In this document: one piece after another, positions 21,771 to 33,192 of the stretch
Position numbering within the stretch: position 1 is the stretch's first letter
How the letters are laid out: each line of letters opens with the position of its first letter
Source: Macrocystis pyrifera
Taxonomy: Eukaryota > Sar > Phaeophyceae > Laminariales > Laminariaceae
Direction: 5' to 3'
Length of the DNA: 64,000 nt
Assembly (NCBI GenBank): GCA_031763025.1
Contig: JASSKH010000001.1
Span: 7,807,024-7,871,023, forward strand
Notes under the pieces: generated by a model
Told to the model about the DNA's origin: nothing
What the model saw: the letters and a program-made list of their open reading frames with translations, nothing else
The model's database searches: none
Translations under genes and position numbers: made by a program

Positions 21771-23045
21771 ATACTTCATGGTCCGTCAGGGCAGTCGTCC
21801 CCTTTTCATTTGCATTTTGCCAATTCTTACGCTGCGGGTATTTGATAGCATCCGCGTAGCTGGTAGGGATCTTGACTTTAGCGTTTTTCTCTTCCCCCGA
21901 CAGCCCTGTGTAGTCAGGCCTGCCTGTTGCAGTGGCAAACGCTTTAACGGAGGGAGGGGTCGGTCTTTTCGTGCTGATTTACACTCAAACTATCGTCCGG
22001 TTTAGGTCGGCTATGTGTTACTGCTGTGGGGTGTTACACAAAAGCAGCGGAGAAAAGGAGAAACCATCCGAGTACGTAGTTTTTCGGGTTTTAGGGTGCT
22101 TTTTGTTGAGCCCTTCGTGTAACTAGATATCGATCATGTTAAAGAGCGAGGGACCGAAAGTGGGTGCACTTGTTGAAGATTTGATTCCGATCCGGTGACC
22201 TGAAATGAGGAATTGGACGTGGCGCCTGTCCTCAAACTAATTCTCTACCATCAGCTGCCAATCTTGGCACCCCACTACGTACCCACCAAGTGCTGACCAG
22301 ACCGACCTTTTCCCCGTATGCATTCCCTATGCATTGTGCCCTAACAAACCAGACAGACTCAAGCGACCGCTTTGCACGAGGCTTCCTCATGATCGGACGG
22401 GCTGCCCACGTCGCCGCCCACAGTGTACCCACGAGGTGATTGCGCTTTCAGATCTTCATCTACAGTCTGTTTTGTCTCGGTTCGTGCTCTGCCTTCTCGC
22501 CGCACGACAATGGTTCAAGCCGAGGGGTTCCACCACAAGTGCCATTTTATCGGCGAGCTTCACGTGATGTGTGCCGCGCGTCTTGCAATGCGTGTGGTAC
22601 CCTCGTATGGTTAGGTAGGTGCCTGTGTGTCGACTGACACGCACTCCAAAATACCGGTTGTTGATCGATGGGGGCGCAAACGTGGCTTTAAGCAGGGCGT
22701 TTAGTGCCACAACCGAACGAATACGTAACCGATCGGAAAGTGCTTGGTTTCAGTTTCGATTGTTTGGGGTCTATTGACCACAAACCCAAAGTCAACTTCG
22801 GTCGGTCGTATAACCGACCGGACCACAAAAAAAACGGCTTCGGTGCCCCAACTACTGTGTGACACCATATACTAAATATTTTTGTGGATCCATAGAAGTA
22901 ACGCTGTCGCAGTGGTGCGGGTTCGTACCGTTTAGAGAACACGCTGTGTTGAGACTACAGGAATATGATCCTTCGTTTGGGTGTCGATTGCCTGCATCTT
23001 GCACTGGTCTTGTTTTTTTGCTCGAGTTGAACATGAGCTGACGTT

Positions 23046-23433
23046 ATGCTTTTTGAGGTGAATTCGCTTCCTTTTTTATCGCCGGTGTTTTGCGGTCCGG
23101 TGGTTGCAGTTGATGCCGGACATCTGAAGGGGCAGTGGAAGGGAGTGATGCTGACGCTCTCCTGCGAAGACAGCAACAACAGGCCCATCTACGTGGCAAC
23201 GGCCGTGACACCCAGGGAGGACGCGTCGAGCTACCGCTTTTTGTTTCAGAAGGCAAACAGAAACCCCGAAATGGCCACATTCCTCAACGACAGGCGTACG
23301 ACTTTCTTCTCTGACGGTTACACAGGGGCTTGCCTGCTGCAATGAAGGCAGAGGTCCCTCTTGCTCATCACAGGACGTGCGTCAAGCACGTCATCAACAA
23401 TCTCTGTGAGGCCGTCGGTGAGAATTAGTATCA
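23046..23433 (+). pseudogene. MULE transposase fragment, left arm
   Basis: About 100 codons, then a frame break. VVAVDAGHLKGQWKGVML matches the first catalytic Asp segment of MULE transposases (D-x-x-x-LKG-x-x-x-G-x-L), followed by the S-x-RPIYVATAVTP strand and an SSYRFLFQ helix, then FSDGYTG with the second catalytic Asp of the SD-x-x-x-G-L motif. A shift of frame right after that Asp restores GLPAAMKAEVPLAHHRTC and then VKHVINN, matching the C-x-x-H segment that follows in the family. The third catalytic residue and SWIM zinc finger are missing: the sequence runs into the palindrome centre. Confidence 0.7.
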
Positions 23434-23446
23434 TGAAGGATTTAAC

Positions 23447-23481
23447 GTCGAGTATTAGTTCCTCGAAACACTTTAGAATGA
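23447..23481. other. loop of the palindrome
   Basis: 35 nt (GTCGAGTATTAGTTCC...) between arms; the arms pair right up to GGATTTAAC / GTTAAATCC at its edge. The loop itself contains a small TTCCTCGAAACAC stretch and no coding. Confidence 0.8.
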
Positions 23482-23523
23482 GTTAAATCCTTCAAGATAA
23501 TAATTCTCACCAGGCCGATGGCC

Positions 23524-23889
23524 TCACAGAGATTGTTGATGACGTGCTTGACGCACGTCCTGTGATGAGCAAGAGGGACCTCTGCCTTCATTGCAGCAGG
23601 CAAGCCCCTGTGTGACCGTCAGAGAAGAAAAAGTCGTACGCCTGTCATTGAGGAACGTGGCCATTTCGGGGTTTCTGTTTTCCTTCTGAAACAAAAAGCG
23701 GTAGCTCGACGCGTCCTCCTTGGGTGTCACGGCCGTTGCCACGTGGATGAGCCTTTTGTTGCTGTCTTTGCAGGATAGCGTCAGCATCACCCCGTTCCAC
23801 TGCCCCTTCAGATGTTCGGCATCAAGTGCAACCACCGCACCGAAATACACCGGCGATAAAAAAGGAAGCGAATTCACCTCAAAAAACAT
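23524..23889 (-). pseudogene. MULE transposase fragment, right arm
   Basis: Mirror copy of the fragment in the left arm (VVALDAEHLKGQWNGVML). It differs at about ten residues and by one extra base shortly before the SDG motif, so the frames after that point differ between arms. Both arms end at the same point of the protein, at the hairpin loop. Confidence 0.7.
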
Positions 23890-24979
23890 AACGTCAGCTC
23901 ATGTTCTACTCGAGCAGAAAAACAAGACCAGTGCAAGATGCAGGCAATCGACACCCAAACGAAGGATCATATTCCTGTAGTCTCAACACAGCGTGTTCTC
24001 TAAACGGTACGAACCCGCACCACTGCGACAGCGTTACTTCTATGGATCCACTCAAATATTTTGTAATAGGTGTAACACAGTAGTTGGGGCACCGAAGCCG
24101 TTTTTTTTGTGGTCCGGTCGGTTATACGACGGACCGAAGTTGGCTTTGGGTTCGCGGTCAATAGACCCCAAACAATCGAAACTGAAACCAAGCACTTTCC
24201 GATCGGTTACGTATTCGTTCGGTTGTGGCACTAAAAGCCCTGCTTAAAGCCACGTTTGCGCCCCCATCGATCAATAACCGGTATTTTGGAGTGCGTGTCA
24301 GTCGACACACAGGCACCTACCTAACCATACGAGGGTACCACACGCATTGCAAGACGCGCGGCACACATCACGTGAAGCTCGCCGATAAAATGGCACTTGT
24401 GGTGGAACCCCTCGGCTTGAACCATTGTCGTGCGGCGAGAAGGCAGAGCACGAACCGAGACAAAACAGACCGTAGATGAAGATCTGAAAGCGCAATCACC
24501 TCGTGGGTACACTGTGGGCGGCGACGTGGGCAGCCCGTCCTATCATGAGGAAGCCTCGTGCAAAGCGGTCGCTTGAGTCTGTCTGGTTTGTTAGGGCACA
24601 ATGCATAGGGAATGCATACGGGGAAAAGGTCGGTCTGGTCAGCACTTGTGGTGGGTACGTAGTGGGGTGCCAAGATTGGCAGCTGATGGTAGAGAATTAG
24701 TTTGAGGACAGGCGCCACGTCCAATTCCTCATTTCAGGTCACCGGATCGGAATCAAATCTTCAACAAGTGCACCCACTTTCGGTCCCTCGCTCTTTAACA
24801 TGATCGATATCTAGTTACACGAAGGGCTCAACAAAAAGCACCCTAAAACCCGAAAAACTACGTACTCGGATGGTTTCTCCTTTTCTCCGCTGCCTTTGTG
24901 TAACACCTCACAGCAGTAACACATAGCCGACCTATACCGAACGATAGTTTGAGTGAAAATCACCACGAAAAGACCGACC

Positions 24980-25539
24980 TAGTATTACGTTCGGTTCACA
25001 ACCCTGATCGCCACACAATACCAAAAAACATGCACACGGAATCTTCCGAAATACTGACCAATACCTAGCTTTTGCGAACAATCAAAACATACAAACCGGC
25101 CGAGAAGTGTTCTATTTCAGTTTCGGTTGGAGAACAAAACCGGACGAAAACGACAGACATTATGCGTGAAAGACATGATGCTAAGATAACCCGACTGAAC
25201 CATTTTTTATTTTCGTTTCCCAACCCTATTTGCACCAGGTACATGTACTCGAGTATTTTCTAAATTCTCAGGTACGTGCCGCCGTCAACAATCACATACA
25301 CACATACACCACCCAGGGTTGTGAACCGACAACGACAACTGGCTCGGTCGGTTATTCGGTTCTTCAACCGACAAGTCGCTCAATTCTGATCGTGGGGTTT
25401 ATACAAGCAAACTGACTGAAACACACCGACTTTTCGGTGAACAAGCGAGAGTGTCCGTCGCATTCGGCCGGTTTCTTTCAAGTATGTTAATTCTTCGTAC
25501 ATGTGTTTCCTCGGTCTGAACTTGAAAAACGAAAAATCT
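24980..25539. other. unassigned sequence
   Basis: Contains several CGGTCGGTT / AACCGAC words similar to words inside the MULE arms (25300-25380), perhaps an older fragment of a related element. Confidence 0.25.
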
Positions 25540-25790
25540 ACAACGTGACGTGTGTCCAACAGAGCTTTTAGCAGTGCCACCACACTACTACTGCTGTACA
25601 ACAACTACAGCAGATCTTCTCCTGCTTCTCCGTCCCCTCATTAATAAGAGGGTTGGCCTGATAATACCATCTGCAGCATGTCTCGGAGACATGGCCCGAA
25701 CGCTCGTTGCTGTGGACAGACACAGTTTGCCTACGAGTACTCGTAGAACTGGGTTTCGTTAGGTAGAACTAACAAAACAAAAACCGTTCT
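25540..25790 (+). repeat. repeat D, single copy
   Basis: About 250 bp similar to 18800-19050, sharing GTGTGTCCAACAGAGCTTTT, GTTGGCCTGA, GACATGGCC and TGGGTTTCGTTA. Confidence 0.75.
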
Positions 25791-26661
25791 ATTAATCTTT
25801 TACGGTGTAGTTGGTTCTGAGTTTTTTCAACATGGCCCAGCACAAACATGTATCTACACACGGTGCCGCACGTAGCTCCATCAACTGTGAAATACTGACC
25901 ACCGCACCAGCACGAGAAGGTTTCGTTTGTATGTATGCGAGCACAGAGCACGCTGGGACTGGAATTGGCACCGTGTGCGTTGAGTGCGGTGGTTAAACGT
26001 GGCCCAAAAAATGTTGAATCACACATACAGAGAAACTCAAAGCAAGGTACCCTACCTTCGTGTCTGCGCCGGTATGAAGAGGCTTTTTTTTTGGAAAACC
26101 AACAAAAAAAGACTCGCGCTGCGCTCTTCGCGGGCCTCAACATTATATGGCCATACGAATTTTGTTTAACTTCTGTACTTTGCGCAGACACGCACCCTAT
26201 TCTGTTGTTAGTTGGTAGAGCATTACCTGGTTAAGACAAGGTATATACATTATACAACGTACTGCTGTATATATATTATGCACCCCCTCTGTCCCATAAA
26301 CAAACCCGGTTTTGCACTACTTAGTTGTTGTATGAAAGGGGCTTATATATCGGGACAAGGTGATATATACATATACCTATACCTGGTACGATATCGTAGC
26401 CTTTTCCAATTGAATTTATCTGCTGTAAAGTGATCGTTTTCTTTTTCAACACATTTTGGTGATTTCCCTATATGGAATGCCGATCGCGACCGCTCGATGC
26501 TGTAATCATCTGTATTTTTCGTGTTTCGACTTTTTTTCCCTCTGAACGGTCGATACAATGGTATGCTACGTGTAACGTGTAATACTACAATGTAATAATC
26601 GTTGTGGCCTTTCGTTCCGAACAGGCCGATGCTGTAATCGTCAGCTTTTTTTCATTTCTTT
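25791..26661. other. unassigned sequence
   Basis: AT-rich with TATATA and ACCTGGTA words (26230-26400). Open frames at 25769-26191 (minus) and 25935-26234 (plus) overlap and are unrecognised. Confidence 0.25.
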
Positions 26662-26835
26662 TAGGGTTGTTCACGGGTCAGATCAAACCTCGCGGGTCGG
26701 GTTGGTTCGGGTAAGGCCGGGTCATGGTGACTCGGCCCGACCCGTGAGATTTTCAAAAGCTCCTGCACCGACCCGACCCGACCCGACCCGTGATATTTTG
26801 AAGACCTTGAGACCCAACCCGCGGATCAGGTCCCA
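26662..26835 (+). mobile_element. probable left end of hAT element
   Basis: TAGGGTTGTTCACGGGTC followed by many CGGGTCGGG / CCCGACCCG direct and inverted words. hAT elements have short YAGGGnTG-type termini and repetitive subterminal regions that bind transposase. It lies 110 bp upstream of the first hAT coding block. The right end was not resolved. Confidence 0.45.
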
Positions 26836-26943
26836 TGACCCGTATAGAGCCCTGATTTTTCCGACTTCTTTGTTGATCGATGTTCCAGTCTCAACTCTAA
26901 ACTCTCTTCAATTTTGTTTTTGCTTGTTGGCAGGTTCTCTTCA

Positions 26944-29830
26944 AAGGAGAGTGTGGTCGACAGCCTTGTCGACTGGGTGATCTTGGACCACCAGGCGCTG
27001 CAAGCCCCTGAACCCCCGGCGCTTCGAAAAACTTTGCAGATAGCAACTGGAAAGCCTCCCTATGACCCGGGTTGACGGAAGAGATTTCGGGCGGCGGTGG
27101 TGGACAACCACAGCAGGACCACGGTGACTTGGAGGGAAATGCTGAAACGGACTAGGCCGTCTGCGGCAACGGACGTACATACTTCAAATTCTAATGTAAG
27201 TCTTTGCGTGCCAGATAAAAATCCGTAACAGGTCGTAGTCTATCGTGTGTAATGTGTATTGTGTATTGTACCCATCGACATCCAACACACCCAATGTCTG
27301 TGGGTCCGTGCTAACTGCTCATTCTATGAATAACACTGGGGTCACCAACCACGAGGCAGAGAGAATGCATCGCCCATTCTGTAAGGAGAATTGACAGTAC
27401 GATGTCAAACGTACTGGATACGATAGTCTGAGAACGACTTGATACTACACAATCAATACATAAATATAGCATACGTGTATACCAGGCATTGCATGCTATT
27501 AATATTTACATACAAGAATATACCTGGTATGGCGTGGACTTGAATACTGAGTATATTGTGGGTGATTTACTAGGATTTTTTCAGTATTCAAGGCCAACAT
27601 ATCTGACAAGCCATCCGTTCCAGTCGTTATAGTTATTTGTGAAGCGGTGGCCGGTATAGGTTAGTGGTAGGGGTAGTGGTAAGGGACGCACGTTGTTCTG
27701 GCAGCTGGAAAGGAAATCTCATTTGCACTGAGAGGTAGGCAGGCACACACCAGATAGAAAAAATGCATTACAACTGCAGAAAGCCAGACATAAAACATAA
27801 AACCGTGTAGCCATGCTCGTTTTCCCTCCCGGTGTGTCATAGTGTCTCGTTGCTGTTCTGTACATGTTTACCCATTCCGCCAAACCGTGCAGGTGTCTTT
27901 CATCTCCTTGACTCTTTATTGGATCGAGTCAAGTAACAACAAACGGACTTACAAAAGCGGCACGGTCGCTTGTGAGGTGTTCAGTGGGTCGCACACGGGC
28001 CTACGCGTGGGCGCGCAAGTCATGAACATGTTGAAGCACTTCGAGGTCGACCAGTCGGTGGTCTGTGTGACATCGGACACGGCTGCGAACATGAAGAAGG
28101 CGATAGAGCAGCACACAGCAACCCCACATTCATGGTTTGGGTGCGGATGCGACCAGACGGAGCGCACGGTGCAGAAGCTCGTCGAGCAACCTGGCCTGAA
28201 GGCAACTCTCGCCCGCTAGACGAGGACTGCGGCGCATCTGCACAAGTCTGCCCAGACTTAGGATGCGTTTGAACAAGCGCGAAAGTGCGTTTGTTAGATT
28301 TGGCGAGTTCTCGCATTGCCGTTGTTATTACGTTGTTGGGTTCGCCTGTGTTTGAAGTTTGCTTCTTATACACTATGCGAAAAGCGGTCCTTAAACTTAG
28401 GAACAGATTAGTAAGACGTGGCATTGCTTGGCGGATTTAACTTTCATTGTCCAGGCAAAACGTTCCTCAAGCGGGGAACCTCAGAAATGTTGGTTGCACT
28501 CGTACCGTAGCGTGCGTCGCTACTGTTTAAGATCAAGTTGGGAGTCCTGCATCTCATCGTGTGCGGGTCATGTTCACTATACCGTTCCAACCAGTGTCTC
28601 AGTTTTCAGTACGTCGCTACACTTCATGACGCGATCTCATCCCGAACGATGCGTAATACAAGTGAGGTACCCGCTAACGACAGTTAGGACACCACGCCTG
28701 GGCTGTGTCACGCGCTGGTGGTCATGGTAAGACATGCTGTCGGTGTGCTTGGAGCACAAGAGCAGCCCTTGAGGCTGCGAACGACCGCCCCGGAGGGTCA
28801 CGCATCATGTATCACGAAACAGGAATGGGAAAACGCGGCGGATATGCATCGGGTTCTGGAGCCGTTCAAAAAAAGCGACGGAGGCTCTCGAGGGGGAGTA
28901 TATCGCTCTGCCGCTTGTCCCCTGCACTATGAGCGTTAAACTCCCATATTGAGGCGGAGATTGCTGCCTTCGTCCCCAGCAGTTCTTTTCACAACGCCAC
29001 CGAGGCAATGCTTCTCGATCACAGCGACCGCTGGGACAAACTTCCTAATGTCGTCAAGACCGCCGCCCACAGCGTACGCACCAAAGGCCCAGAGTGGCTT
29101 GACGCGACCGAAAGGGCCTTGTAGCGCCGCATTGTTCTCGCGGAATGTAATAAGCTGTTCCAAGAGGATATCGCTGAAGACGTGCGGTCGAGGAGCGCGT
29201 CGAACGGAGCCGAAGTTCCGGACGAACGCGATGTGGATGGGGGAGACACCCAGGAAGAAGAAGAAACTAAAATCGAAGATGTGTGTGGCGACGGCGAAGA
29301 CAGTGGGCGCGGGGCACGACGAGGAGGAGGAGCAGGAGGACGGAGGGTCGGACTATAGCGTAGAGGACGCAAGAGCAAACAGAACCTATATCGCCCCGCC
29401 ACTGTCCTTGACAGCAAGGATACAGGCGATCGAGCATGAGCTTCAACGCTTCACGCTTGACAAGAGGCTTGAAGACGACGAGGACTACGACGACGAGAGC
29501 ACCGGGGAGGACGACTTGAGCTGGTGGTGCCGGCACCAGATTGCGTACCCAACCCTGGCTAGATTAGGTAAGAAGTATTTAGCGATTCCTGCTTCGTCGG
29601 CTGCGTCTGAGCGTGTTTTCTCAGCGGCTGGGAATGTCGTAACGAAAAAGGGTAACAAGTTGGGAGATGACACTGTCGATGCCCTCGTGCTTTTGGACGG
29701 TTCGCACGGATTGGCATGGTCAAGCGGACTCTCGCAGGAGGCGCTTGGCAGGAAGGACAAGGGTTTTTTTGGTTTTTGTGTGGCGGCGACGGTTGGGTTC
29801 GTGAGTACGTATTCTAGTTCTTCCGAATAG
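26944..29830 (+). pseudogene. decayed hAT-family transposase gene with intron
   Basis: Successive plus-strand blocks follow hAT order. 26944-27195: KESVVDSLVDWVILDHQALQ, interrupted by one TGA and ending at a donor (CTAAT|GTAAGT). 27893-28219: begins after GTGCAG and contains VSFISLTLYWIESS, VCVTSDTAANMKKA (catalytic-core DTAxNM) and CGCDQTERTVQKL, ending in a TAG. 28680-28730: CVTRWWSW, matching the TRW-x-S-x-YDML motif. 28790-28930: KQEWENAADMHRVLEPFKK. 29344-29830: an intact C-terminal dimerisation domain (LSWWCRHQIAYPTL, YLAIPASSAASERVFSAAG, KLGDDTVDALVLL). Frameshifts and stops separate the middle blocks, so no functional protein is expected. The dimerisation domain is unusually well kept. 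Confidence 0.8.
27196..27892 (+). other. probable intron of the hAT transposase
   Basis: 697 bp from GTAAGT to a pyrimidine-containing acceptor ending CCGTGCAG. It separates two blocks that are adjacent in hAT proteins. Confidence 0.55.
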
Positions 29831-29921
29831 AATTGTGCGGCATTATATACCTGGTAGAATTTTTGTTGAGCTGTGGTTGTCGTTGCGCCATGGTATCTAA
29901 TAGCCGCCTATATTTTCCTAT

Positions 29922-30022
29922 TACGGGTGGGCATAGTAAATAGGACCAAATATCGTGAGTAAAAATAGGGAAAGGTATAGGTTTTTGTGTGTACCGTAGG
30001 TTCTATTTACTATGGTCCCCCG
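29922..30022. mobile_element. MITE-like palindrome (GGACCATAG family), copy 1
   Basis: About 100 bp with inverted ends (GGGCATAGTAAATAGGACC and the complement of GGACCATAGTAAATAGAACC) around an AT-rich centre. Copy 2 at 48603-48701 has the same ends and an alignable centre. Confidence 0.75.
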
Positions 30023-30947
30023 CAAAACTAATGCAGCATAATAAACCTGATCAGGTGTCTTTTTTTTCTTTTTCATGTACACGGTACATAATCCACAATA
30101 TGTGGTATATCTGGTAGCCAATAAATCTGTCTTCCTTGTTTTTGTTTTTTGTTTATTAGTCTCTTTTTTGCTTCCTTGGTGTTCTTAGTAGCGGAGTACG
30201 TATGTTTGTCTTTTTGTTCTTAACTCTGTTCTACACCCCTCACGAAGTGTGCGAGCCTGCTATCTGCAAAAACATGCGCATTCTCTCGTGTGTTTCCTTT
30301 CTTGGTGTCTTGGTTTCTTGTCTGAATTGAACTTTTTTTATCTCTCGTCCCTTTTCGATTTTTGTTTTTGTTTCCCCGGTTTTGATTTCCTATTTTTCGA
30401 CGTCGAGTTGTTTTTTTCATTCTGTCCATTTCTTCTTGGTAGTATGTGGACGTTTCGGTTTCTGTGGCGACTTGTACAGCGTACTACATGTATCTAATAC
30501 GTGCGTGCGCGGATCTCACTTTAGTTTTCGTCTGAGGTGTATATATGCTTCAGGTATCATCTGTGCTATTCCTTGGTAGTTTAATTTTCACCGTGCGTGG
30601 TATTTCTTCCACTCCATCCAGAGTTATGGGAGTTTGTCTGCATTGTATTGTGGCGATGAGTTCATGTGAGAACAATAACCTGGAATACGTTGATCCTGGG
30701 AACCCTCTGCATGTGTTGTATCCACTTGTATTACGGGTCCTCGTGGTGATACCGCGACTCCAAAAATATTAATAATGACCTTTTGCGCCGGTTTTCGCCT
30801 CCATTAGCGTTATCCTTATAGTAATCGTTATCGTAATCGACTTTTCTGAATTATCGGTACGATACAGATATCATTAACGTGATCATTATCGAAGTTACTG
30901 TGGCCTTATCGTACCGAAACGTTCATGGTTTCGATATCCAACACTAG
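30023..30947. other. T-rich unassigned sequence
   Basis: Strong pyrimidine (T) bias at 30130-30430. Short repeated TATCG words at 30810-30940. No coding recognised. Confidence 0.3.
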
Positions 30948-30950
30948 TAC

Positions 30951-31085
30951 CTTGGCCTTTCCATGCCAAAATCAGTTACAATGTCATCTTGGCCAATAGC
31001 AGGGCTCCTGGTGTGTGTTTTGTACTTGATTTCAGTATATAACTTATTTTGGCATAAAACTGGTCAGGTATACCTGATTTTGGCA
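30951..31085 (+). mobile_element. MITE-like repeat F, copy 1
   Basis: About 135 bp with inverted ends built of TGCCAAAATCAG / CTGATTTTGGCA and GGTATACCTGATTTTGGCA. An inverted copy lies at 60968-61108 and a partial one at about 62175-62220. Confidence 0.65.
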
Positions 31086-31107
31086 AACACCCACGATTTA
31101 ATGTTGA

Positions 31108-31310
31108 TGTTTTCGTTGTTGTTGTTGTTGTTGTTGTTGTTGTGTTGTTTTGTTTTTTTTTCTTTACATTCATAATCCGTTCTTCTACCCGTCGACATTT
31201 CGCAACCAGTGTCCGCGCCATTTCTTAAATCCTAGAGAGATACAAGTTCTGTGGCCACAAAGCTATACGCCCCTGAGATACTACAATGTCACGTATGCAA
31301 GCAACGCCAT
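31108..31310 (-). mobile_element. retroposon B, (AAC)n tail
   Basis: Reverse orientation: (GTT)n at 31108-31146 is the tail, followed by CTACCCGTCGACAT, CCAGTGTCCG and CCTAGAGAGATACAAGTTCT, then a GATACTACAATGTCACGT segment. Confidence 0.65.
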
Positions 31311-31920
31311 GTTCGAACGTGGTCTTCCTTTGTCTTCCTGTTGTTTTTGTTTATTTTTATTTCATTTTATTTCCTTCTTTGCGGTGACCCTATATATATG
31401 TGATTTTCATTTCTCTTCCTTTCTCCGATTGATAAGCCTTATTGAAGGAGTCGTGTGGCATGGTGGGTGGATGACGAGCCTGCTTTGCTTGTTTCGTACT
31501 GTCTGACGCCGAGGGGATGGGCATAGTTGACGAACGCTGGACGATGGTGGCAGACAGGGTAGCAAGGTACCAGGCGGGCCAGCAGGGAGACCCTGGCTGT
31601 GCTACTCGTACCATAAACTGCTGCCGCCACCTGGAGCATGCCTTGTGCTTTGTTTGGTTTGCCTGTTACTTTTTCCCTTGGTTCTTAGTCTTACTCTGTT
31701 GACGACTATTAATAGTGGTGTTTTCTTCTTTTTCCTTTTTTTATTTTTTTTTTTTCTAGCTCGTTCTTTTCAAGTGTCTGCCAGATCCCCTGCGGGGGGG
31801 TACGATGGTTTGTTGCTATACGTATACCAGGTATATTTTTGTTTCATTTTTTTGCTCTTTCGAATTGTCTTTGTTTTGATTCGTTTTTCTCTTTGTTTCG
31901 TTTTTGTTTCTCTAGGTCAT

Positions 31921-31923
<3 letters not shown>
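31311..31923. other. T-rich unassigned sequence
   Basis: Pyrimidine-rich stretches (31330-31440, 31720-31920). No coding recognised. Confidence 0.3.
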
Positions 31924-31956
<33 letters not shown>

Positions 31957-32261
31957 CATCACTTTTACTTTCCAGCCCACTCGTAGGAGGTTTTACCCTC
32001 GACGATCTTCTGGACAAGCCGTGGTCACAGGTGTCGTCCCTTCTCCCCCCCGGTACGTGCCTTTAGTTTTTATCGCGCATAGGGTTCAGCATTCCCACTG
32101 CTCGTCGATTTTCATCGAATGTACAGCTAACTCACGCTCTCGCGCTTTCCGCTAAACAATTTTATGCAAGAAAAAGTCCCTATGAGCATGCACTCGGTGA
32201 GACTCGAACTCACGAAATTGATCTTGATAGGCTCGCGGACCACCTACCAAGCCACCGGGGA
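31924..32261 (-). mobile_element. tRNA-derived SINE, copy 1
   Basis: Minus-strand element. The 5' head is at 32261 downwards: GTGGCTTGGTAGGTGG (box A-like) and GAGTTCGAGTCTC (box B of a tRNA promoter), in a tRNA-like 70-bp region. The body runs to AAGTGATGATT and the 3' end is a 30-nt poly(A) (T-run at 31924-31953 on the plus strand). Three more copies lie at 58602-58944, 59238-59569 and 62550-62863. Confidence 0.85.
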
Positions 32262-32265
32262 ATGG

Positions 32266-32478
32266 GTATGTATGTCGTGCCTGTCGTACGCAGTATGATG
32301 ACATGGCATTGCATTGCATACGTGGCAACGTAGTATCTCTGTGGCGTAGCTTTGTGACCACAGAACTTGTAACTCTCTAGGATTTTTTAGAATCGGCACG
32401 GACACTGGTTGTGCTGGATGTCGACGGGTAGAAAGAACGGTTTAATGTGAAGAAAACAACAACAACAACAACAACAAC
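32266..32478 (+). mobile_element. retroposon B, (AAC)n tail
   Basis: Shares GTAGCTTTGTGACCACAGAA, CGGCACGGACACTGG, CTGGATGTCGACGGGTAG and GGTTTAATGTGAAGAA with other B copies and ends in (AAC)n. It starts five bases after the SINE head. A 31-bp segment of its 5' end (32273-32303) is repeated in inverse orientation right after the tail (32480-32510). Confidence 0.75.
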
Positions 32479-32510
32479 GTGTCATCATACTGCGTACGAC
32501 AGGCACGACA

Positions 32511-32871
32511 CACACCTTAATAAAAAAAACAGCAACTGCTGTCACAGAGTCGAGCAGTGCGCGTGTCAAGCATGATGGCGTAATCTCGTCGGGCTCTCCG
32601 GCTGAGATAGCTTATATTCCTCGAAACACTGCTCAGATATACCCACCTCCAAAACATCATGTATTAATTCGTTCTCAGAACAAACCGGGCCGTTAGGCCG
32701 TCCGTCACACATGCACACACTCAAGCTCTTTCAGTTCGATGCAAAGACTGCCACCTGCATTCCCGTCGTTCCACCCCGCTTGCGGAACACACGCTTGAGC
32801 CATCTCCTAGTTGTCTCAGTTGGTATTCCTCTGGTGGAGGGGGGCACTGCCGGCAGCAGGATGAGCTATAT
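32511..32871. other. unassigned sequence
   Basis: Nothing recognised apart from the inverted 31-bp segment at its left edge. Confidence 0.3.
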
Positions 32872-33031
32872 AAGAAGCTGAAGGGGTGGAAAGGGGTTGT
32901 GACGGTCTGCTCGCATCCCCCCAGTCTCCGGGTTCAATTCGCATTTTCCCATTTTGCCTACATGCCGTGTCCAAGTCTGGAAACCCCTCGGATCCTTGGA
33001 TTTCCAATGTAACACAACAACAACAACAACA
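32872..33031 (+). mobile_element. second tRNA-like SINE family, (ACA)n tail
   Basis: AAGCTGAAGGGGTGG (weak box A) and GGGTTCAATTCGC (good box B, GGTTCAANYC) about 50 bp apart, followed by a body ending GGATTTCCAATGTAAC and a (ACA)n run. A single copy in the window, so boundaries are tentative. Confidence 0.45.
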
Positions 33032-33039
33032 ATCTTCTG

Positions 33040-33192
33040 TAGTATCTGCTGTAGTATCTCGTTGGCGTAGTTTTGTGACCGCATAACCTTTACCAGGTAT
33101 CCCTCTAGGACTGCTGAAGAATCGTCACGGACACTGGTTGTGCTGGATGTCCACGGGTAGGTACAAAGAATGGTTCAATGTGAAGAACTCAG
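33040..33192 (+). mobile_element. retroposon B, copy with short tail
   Basis: Shares GTAGTTTTGTGACC, CGGACACTGGTTGTGCTGGA and TTCAATGTGAAGAAC with the family. Slightly more diverged than its neighbours. Confidence 0.7.

Larger units (their letters stand above)
21958..24979. mobile_element. 3-kb near-perfect palindrome of Mutator-like (MULE) origin
   Basis: Left arm 21958-23446 (about 1489 bp) and right arm 23482-24979 (about 1498 bp) are reverse complements with very few differences, separated by a 35-nt loop. The outer ends are GGTCGGTCTTTTCGTG and its complement. Each arm carries the same MULE transposase fragment. MULEs are known for long terminal inverted repeats, but here the whole element is arm. 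No 9-bp target duplication was seen (left flank ACGGAGGGA.., right flank TAGTATTAC), so it may have arisen by inverted duplication rather than by simple insertion. A transcript through it would fold into a long dsRNA. Confidence 0.85.

Noticed and set aside
23720-24479. Plus-strand open frames in the right arm of the palindrome
   Set aside because: They are the antisense of MULE arm sequence; matching frames occur mirrored in the left arm.
32161-32261. A functional tRNA gene at the head of the SINE
   Set aside because: Boxes A and B are present but the acceptor stem is imperfect and the same sequence recurs four times with a SINE body and poly(A) tail.
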